DNA of 17,545 bases from Thermoplasmatota archaeon (lineage in GTDB: Archaea; Thermoplasmatota; E2; DHVEG-1): the NCBI GenBank assembly GCA_030612095.1, contig JAUWOO010000018.1, positions 1-17,545 on the forward strand. The letters are read 5' to 3'. The notes beneath the pieces are model-generated. The model worked only from the letters and a program-made list of their open reading frames with translations, had not been told where the DNA came from and did no database searches. Positions 15,557 through 17,545 of this stretch are shown here, in pieces. The position numbers and the translations under genes are program-made. Position 1 is the stretch's first letter. Each line of letters begins with the position of its first letter.

Positions 15557-15606
15557 AACTATTTTTTGATAAAAGCTGTTAAAGATACCTGGTAACGGTT
15601 GTATAA
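15557..15606 (+). promoter_or_regulatory. Shared upstream element, copy C
   Basis: This matches copy A (1895-1944) over 50 bases without gaps, with TGTTAAAGATACCTGGTAAC and GTTGTATAA. It lies 135 bp before the ribbon-helix-helix gene, farther than copies A and B from their genes. An AAAATAG at 15617-15623 is the only TATA-like sequence close behind it. A 24-codon frame (ATG 15631 to TAG 15705) is downstream, but I have no other support for it. The gap 15495-15740 otherwise holds only the promoter of the next gene. Confidence 0.45.
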
Positions 15607-15695
15607 GCTTCATCCCAAAATAGTTTCGTCATGCAACCATCTTCAGTACTTTCTTCATTGCAAATTCTGATATATGCTGGATTGGAGAACATAAT

Positions 15696-15706
15696 CTATT
15701 TATAGG
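15696..15706 (+). promoter_or_regulatory. TATA box of the ribbon-helix-helix gene
   Basis: CTATTTATAGG predicts a start near 15727, giving a leader of about 14 nt with the GAGGG ribosome site (15730-15734) before ATG 15741. Confidence 0.5.
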
Positions 15707-15740
15707 TATAGTCAATTATTACATCAATTGAGGGATTATT

Positions 15741-15968
15741 ATGGCAGACACCAGGCTAACTCTTAGGCTTTCGATGCAGGACATTCAGGTCATGGATATG
15801 TTTTTGAGAAGTGGGGAGTTTTCCACCCGGTCTGAATTCATTAGGCGTGCTATAAAAGAATATCAGCAAAATCATATGGAAGAAATCATAAAAAAAGCTG
15901 AAGCCGTGAAAAAACTGCAGAACATAGTTGGTGATATTGAATTGGGGAAAGAATATCTCGAACCATAG
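15741..15968 (+). CDS. Ribbon-helix-helix (CopG/NikR-like) DNA-binding protein
   Basis: The 75-residue protein has the fold's order: a beta-strand that enters the DNA major groove (DTRLTLRLSMQDI, residues 3-15), helix 1 (about 12-25, IQVMDMFLRSG), the turn and helix 2 with STRSEFIRRAIKEY (about 28-41), then a Lys/Glu-rich helical tail. RHH proteins bind DNA as dimers and often form higher assemblies. There is no metal-binding or ACT domain after the RHH part, so it is not a full NikR. No toxin gene follows within 160 bp, so an antitoxin role lacks support. Ribosome site GAGGG lies six bases before ATG 15741. Confidence 0.85.
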   Translation: MADTRLTLRLSMQDIQVMDMFLRSGEFSTRSEFIRRAIKEYQQNHMEEIIKKAEAVKKLQNIVGDIELGKEYLEP

Positions 15969-16079
15969 TTTAACATTGACAAGATGAGGTTAGACCCAAT
16001 CAGATAATGTTTAATTTGTGTAATTTTAAAAGGAAGTTTAGCGCCTCAATACAATTGAAATAATTAATGGTGAAGAAAT

Positions 16080-16102
16080 ATTTTTATTAAGGAACAATTG
16101 TT
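16080..16102 (+). promoter_or_regulatory. TATA box and AACAATTGTT palindrome before the zinc-ribbon gene
   Basis: ATTTTTATTAA (16080-16090) predicts a start near 16110. The 10-bp palindrome AACAATTGTT (16093-16102) lies between TATA box and start. Read on the minus strand it gives GTAACAATTGT, identical to 11 bases of copy A at 1930-1940. A site there would hinder transcription if occupied. Confidence 0.4.
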
Positions 16103-16129
16103 ACGAAATTACAGTTTGAGTGAGGAAAT

Positions 16130-16315
16130 ATGCCCTGTCCAGTATGTGGTAAGTCGACAAAATTTTATCCCTTATGTGAAAAATGTCATGGTCTAAAAGA
16201 TGCAGGAAAGATTACAAGATGCATAATTTGCGGTAAGTGGAATGATGCAGACGGCGAGCTATGTACCGATTGCTATGAGAGACACAAGGATAAAAGAATG
16301 GCCGAGCACAGATAG
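16130..16315 (+). CDS. Small zinc-ribbon protein with four CxxC pairs
   Basis: The 61-residue protein is built from two zinc ribbons: CPVC (3-6) with CEKC (16-19), and CIIC (31-34) with CTDC (45-48). The spacing fits two tetracysteine zinc sites. The end is basic (YERHKDKRMAEHR), so nucleic acid or protein binding is likely. Such small double-ribbon proteins are common in archaea and mostly uncharacterised; I cannot give a specific role. ATG 16130 follows GAGG (16122-16125) by four bases, a short but workable spacing. The gene stands alone between its own promoter and a hairpin. Confidence 0.75.
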   Translation: MPCPVCGKSTKFYPLCEKCHGLKDAGKITRCIICGKWNDADGELCTDCYERHKDKRMAEHR

Positions 16316-16335
16316 TATACCCTTCTCAATCAGAG

Positions 16336-16370
16336 TTCAAAGGTATCATATGGTGATACGATACTTTGAA
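16336..16370 (+). repeat. Strong two-part hairpin after the zinc-ribbon gene
   Basis: TTCAAAG (16336-16342) pairs with CTTTGAA (16364-16370), and GTATCA (16343-16348) with TGATAC (16354-16359), with loop TATGG and a four-base bulge GATA on the 3' side. Thirteen perfect pairs lie 20 bp past the stop codon. No T-run follows, so it may be an RNA-stabilising or processing element, or a protein-binding palindrome, not a standard terminator. The rest of 16316-16604 has no gene. Confidence 0.5.
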
Positions 16371-16534
16371 AAGGAGATTATCTCATAAAGCTCACAGCTT
16401 CTTTCGTCTCTTTTCACCTTATATTCTTCAAATACTTTCATTCCAATAGATGGATGCCAATTAGCTAAGTTGAAGGATAGTATATATTGGAATTCTTTTA
16501 TTTAAGATACAGTAACTGATTGTGGACAGAAATC

Positions 16535-16544
16535 AATATAAATA
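16535..16544 (+). promoter_or_regulatory. TATA box of the OB-fold gene
   Basis: AATATAAATA is a near-ideal archaeal TATA box and predicts a start near 16566. A second one, GATTTAAAG (16580-16588), would start near 16610, which fits a nearly leaderless ATG 16614. Confidence 0.45.
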
Positions 16545-16604
16545 CGCACCAACGCAATATGCAAACGATTTAGACAATAGATTTAAAGCAGCAAATATGC
16601 ATTC

Positions 16605-17384
16605 ATGTATCGGATGCATAAAAACAAAGACCAGCTTTATGAGGATATCAAAGATCTTATAACAAAAAATAAATTTGAAAAAGAAATAAAAAATAGAAAA
16701 AAAGAATACGATGATCTCATAGATGAAAACACTCTTGCATTGTTGATTGTAGATGAACTGGGAAGAAACAAACAAAATGTATCCAAAATCGCTGATTTAG
16801 AACCCGGCTCAGAGTGTATCGTTATTGGCAAGATAATTGGAATCAGCGAACCAAGGAATTTTAAAAGAAAAAATGGATCTTCAGGACGGGTGGTAAATCT
16901 AGAGATAACAGACGGTACAGGGACATGTGGGCTAGCATTATGGGACAAGGATGTGGATCTGGTAAAAAATAAGACGGTACAGGAAGGCACCAGTTTGAAG
17001 GTTGTAAATGGCTACATAAAAGATGGTTTTAATGGTCTAGAAATAAATGTGGGTAAATGGGGTCTTTTAGAAGTTGAACCAGAAGATGCGCCCGATTTTG
17101 ACGACAAAAAAATAGATAACACCAAGAAGATTAAAGGAGAATTGGTTGAAATGGAACCCACACGTGCCTTTTTTAAAGATAGTGGGGAATTTGGTTTTGT
17201 TACAAACATCAAAATAAAGGATGACGAGGGTATAAAACAACTGGTAATATGGGATGAAAAGGTAAAAGAAATACAGCGTTTCAAACAGGGGGACTCATTA
17301 ATAATAGAAAATTTCGATATGAGGCAGAAAAATGGCAATAAAGAGATACACGTAAACGGCAAGGGTACCATCAAAAAACTTTAG
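16605..17384 (+). CDS. RPA-like single-stranded DNA-binding protein with two OB folds
   Basis: The 259-residue protein begins with a helical region (about 8-55) typical of euryarchaeal replication protein A (NKFEKEIKNRKKEYDDLIDE, then TLALLIVDELGRN). OB fold 1 (about 60-157: VSKIADLEPGSECIVIGKI, then VNLEITDGTGTCGLALWD) and OB fold 2 (about 172-259: KIKGELVEMEPTRAFF, then NIKIKDDEGIKQLVIWDEKV) follow. OB folds of this kind coat single-stranded DNA in replication and repair. No zinc finger is seen at the end, unlike larger RPA41-type proteins, so it may work with a partner subunit. ATG 16605 or ATG 16614 could be the start; neither has a ribosome site. The stop codon overlaps that of the convergent gene. 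Confidence 0.88.
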   Translation: MYRMHKNKDQLYEDIKDLITKNKFEKEIKNRKKEYDDLIDENTLALLIVDELGRNKQNVSKIADLEPGSECIVIGKIIGISEPRNFKRKNGSSGRVVNLEITDGTGTCGLALWDKDVDLVKNKTVQEGTSLKVVNGYIKDGFNGLEINVGKWGLLEVEPEDAPDFDDKKIDNTKKIKGELVEMEPTRAFFKDSGEFGFVTNIKIKDDEGIKQLVIWDEKVKEIQRFKQGDSLIIENFDMRQKNGNKEIHVNGKGTIKKL

Positions 17385-17545
17385 CATCCGCCCTGAACGT
17401 ATTTTTTGTTTTTTTCAAGAGCGCACTGAGCTCTCTGAAGTTCTCTACCAATATACATGTAATGTTCAGGTCTAAGACCGGGAACATGTTCTACAATAGT
17501 ATCTGATAGTGCATCCGCCTTTTTACCTGAAAAAACTTTTTTGAG
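17381..17545 (-). CDS. C-terminal end of an unidentified minus-strand protein (5' end outside window)
   Basis: Read on the minus strand, the frame is open from the window edge to TAA (complement of 17381-17383), giving 54 residues: a segment LKKVFSGKKADALSDTIVEH, then PGLRPEHYMYIGRELQRAQ and an end with ALEKNKKYVQGGC. The 'H--Y-GREL-+A--AL-----YVQ' pattern resembles the tails of archaeal DUF4346-type proteins, such as those with dihydropteroate synthase-like domains, but the fragment is too short to be sure. It overlaps the OB-fold gene's stop codon by four bases in convergent orientation. The T-rich stretch 17402-17415, which could end the OB-fold transcript, lies inside this coding region as Lys codons. 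Confidence 0.6.
   Translation of the reverse strand, partial: LKKVFSGKKADALSDTIVEHVPGLRPEHYMYIGRELQRAQCALEKNKKYVQGGC
17402..17415 (+). terminator. T-runs that could end the OB-fold transcript
   Basis: Runs of six and seven T on the plus strand, 18 bases after the stop codon at 17384, make a good archaeal terminator. They lie inside the convergent coding sequence. Confidence 0.45.

Noticed and set aside
15631..15705. 24-codon frame after element copy C
   Set aside because: It overlaps the TATA box of the next gene, has no ribosome site and no clear TATA box at the right distance.
15741..16129. Possible antitoxin-toxin pair around the ribbon-helix-helix gene
   Set aside because: The 161 bp that follow contain no toxin-sized frame; the zinc-ribbon gene after it has its own promoter and no toxin features.

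Overview
The window looks like an AT-rich archaeal chromosome, most likely euryarchaeal in the broad sense; a Thermoplasmatota-like lineage is my best guess. The reasons are: TATA boxes about 26 bp upstream of predicted transcription starts, several of them apparently leaderless; a tRNA gene without an encoded CCA; an smc-scpA-scpB operon next to an RPA-type OB-fold protein; and large secreted PKD/VWA proteins held by a C-terminal membrane helix with a lysine-rich tail. The standard genetic code fits everywhere. The lineage guess rests on protein style, not on a database match.

Layout. (1) Positions 1-5228 hold three consecutive plus-strand cell-surface proteins: the tail of one, a lipoprotein-like alpha/alpha-toroid protein, and a 1077-residue VWA + PKD protein. 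They end in related stalk/anchor modules. (2) A convergent minus-strand gene (5232-6542) encodes a thioredoxin-fold domain fused to a DsbD/CcdA-like membrane domain, probably a thiol-disulfide exchanger for extracytoplasmic proteins. (3) Positions 6883-9214 hold a winged-helix regulator, tRNA-Phe(GAA), a possible structured RNA, and four small or unrecognised genes (44, 217, 62 and 73 residues), two of which share an unusual promoter. (4) Positions 9552-14616 are the compact condensin operon smc-scpA-scpB, which organises and segregates the chromosome. (5) Positions 14706-17384 hold a TauE/SafE-type anion exporter, a ribbon-helix-helix regulator, a four-CxxC zinc-ribbon protein and a two-OB-fold RPA-like protein. 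(6) The window closes with the C-terminus of a minus-strand gene overlapping the RPA stop codon.

The most interesting non-coding signals are two families of shared upstream elements. One is a 50-bp element with a GGTAAC...TTGTA core, clear at 1895-1944 and 15557-15606, with a shorter relative at 8632-8669. The other is a 36-bp promoter containing TGGCA-TTT-TGCCA, found with identical spacing to the TATA box in front of two small genes (7599-7634 and 8936-8971). There is also a long imperfect hairpin behind its own TATA box at 7421-7493, and a 20-residue remnant resembling the start of a response-regulator receiver domain at 9289-9351. I do not see a recognisable defence system, mobile element or CRISPR array.
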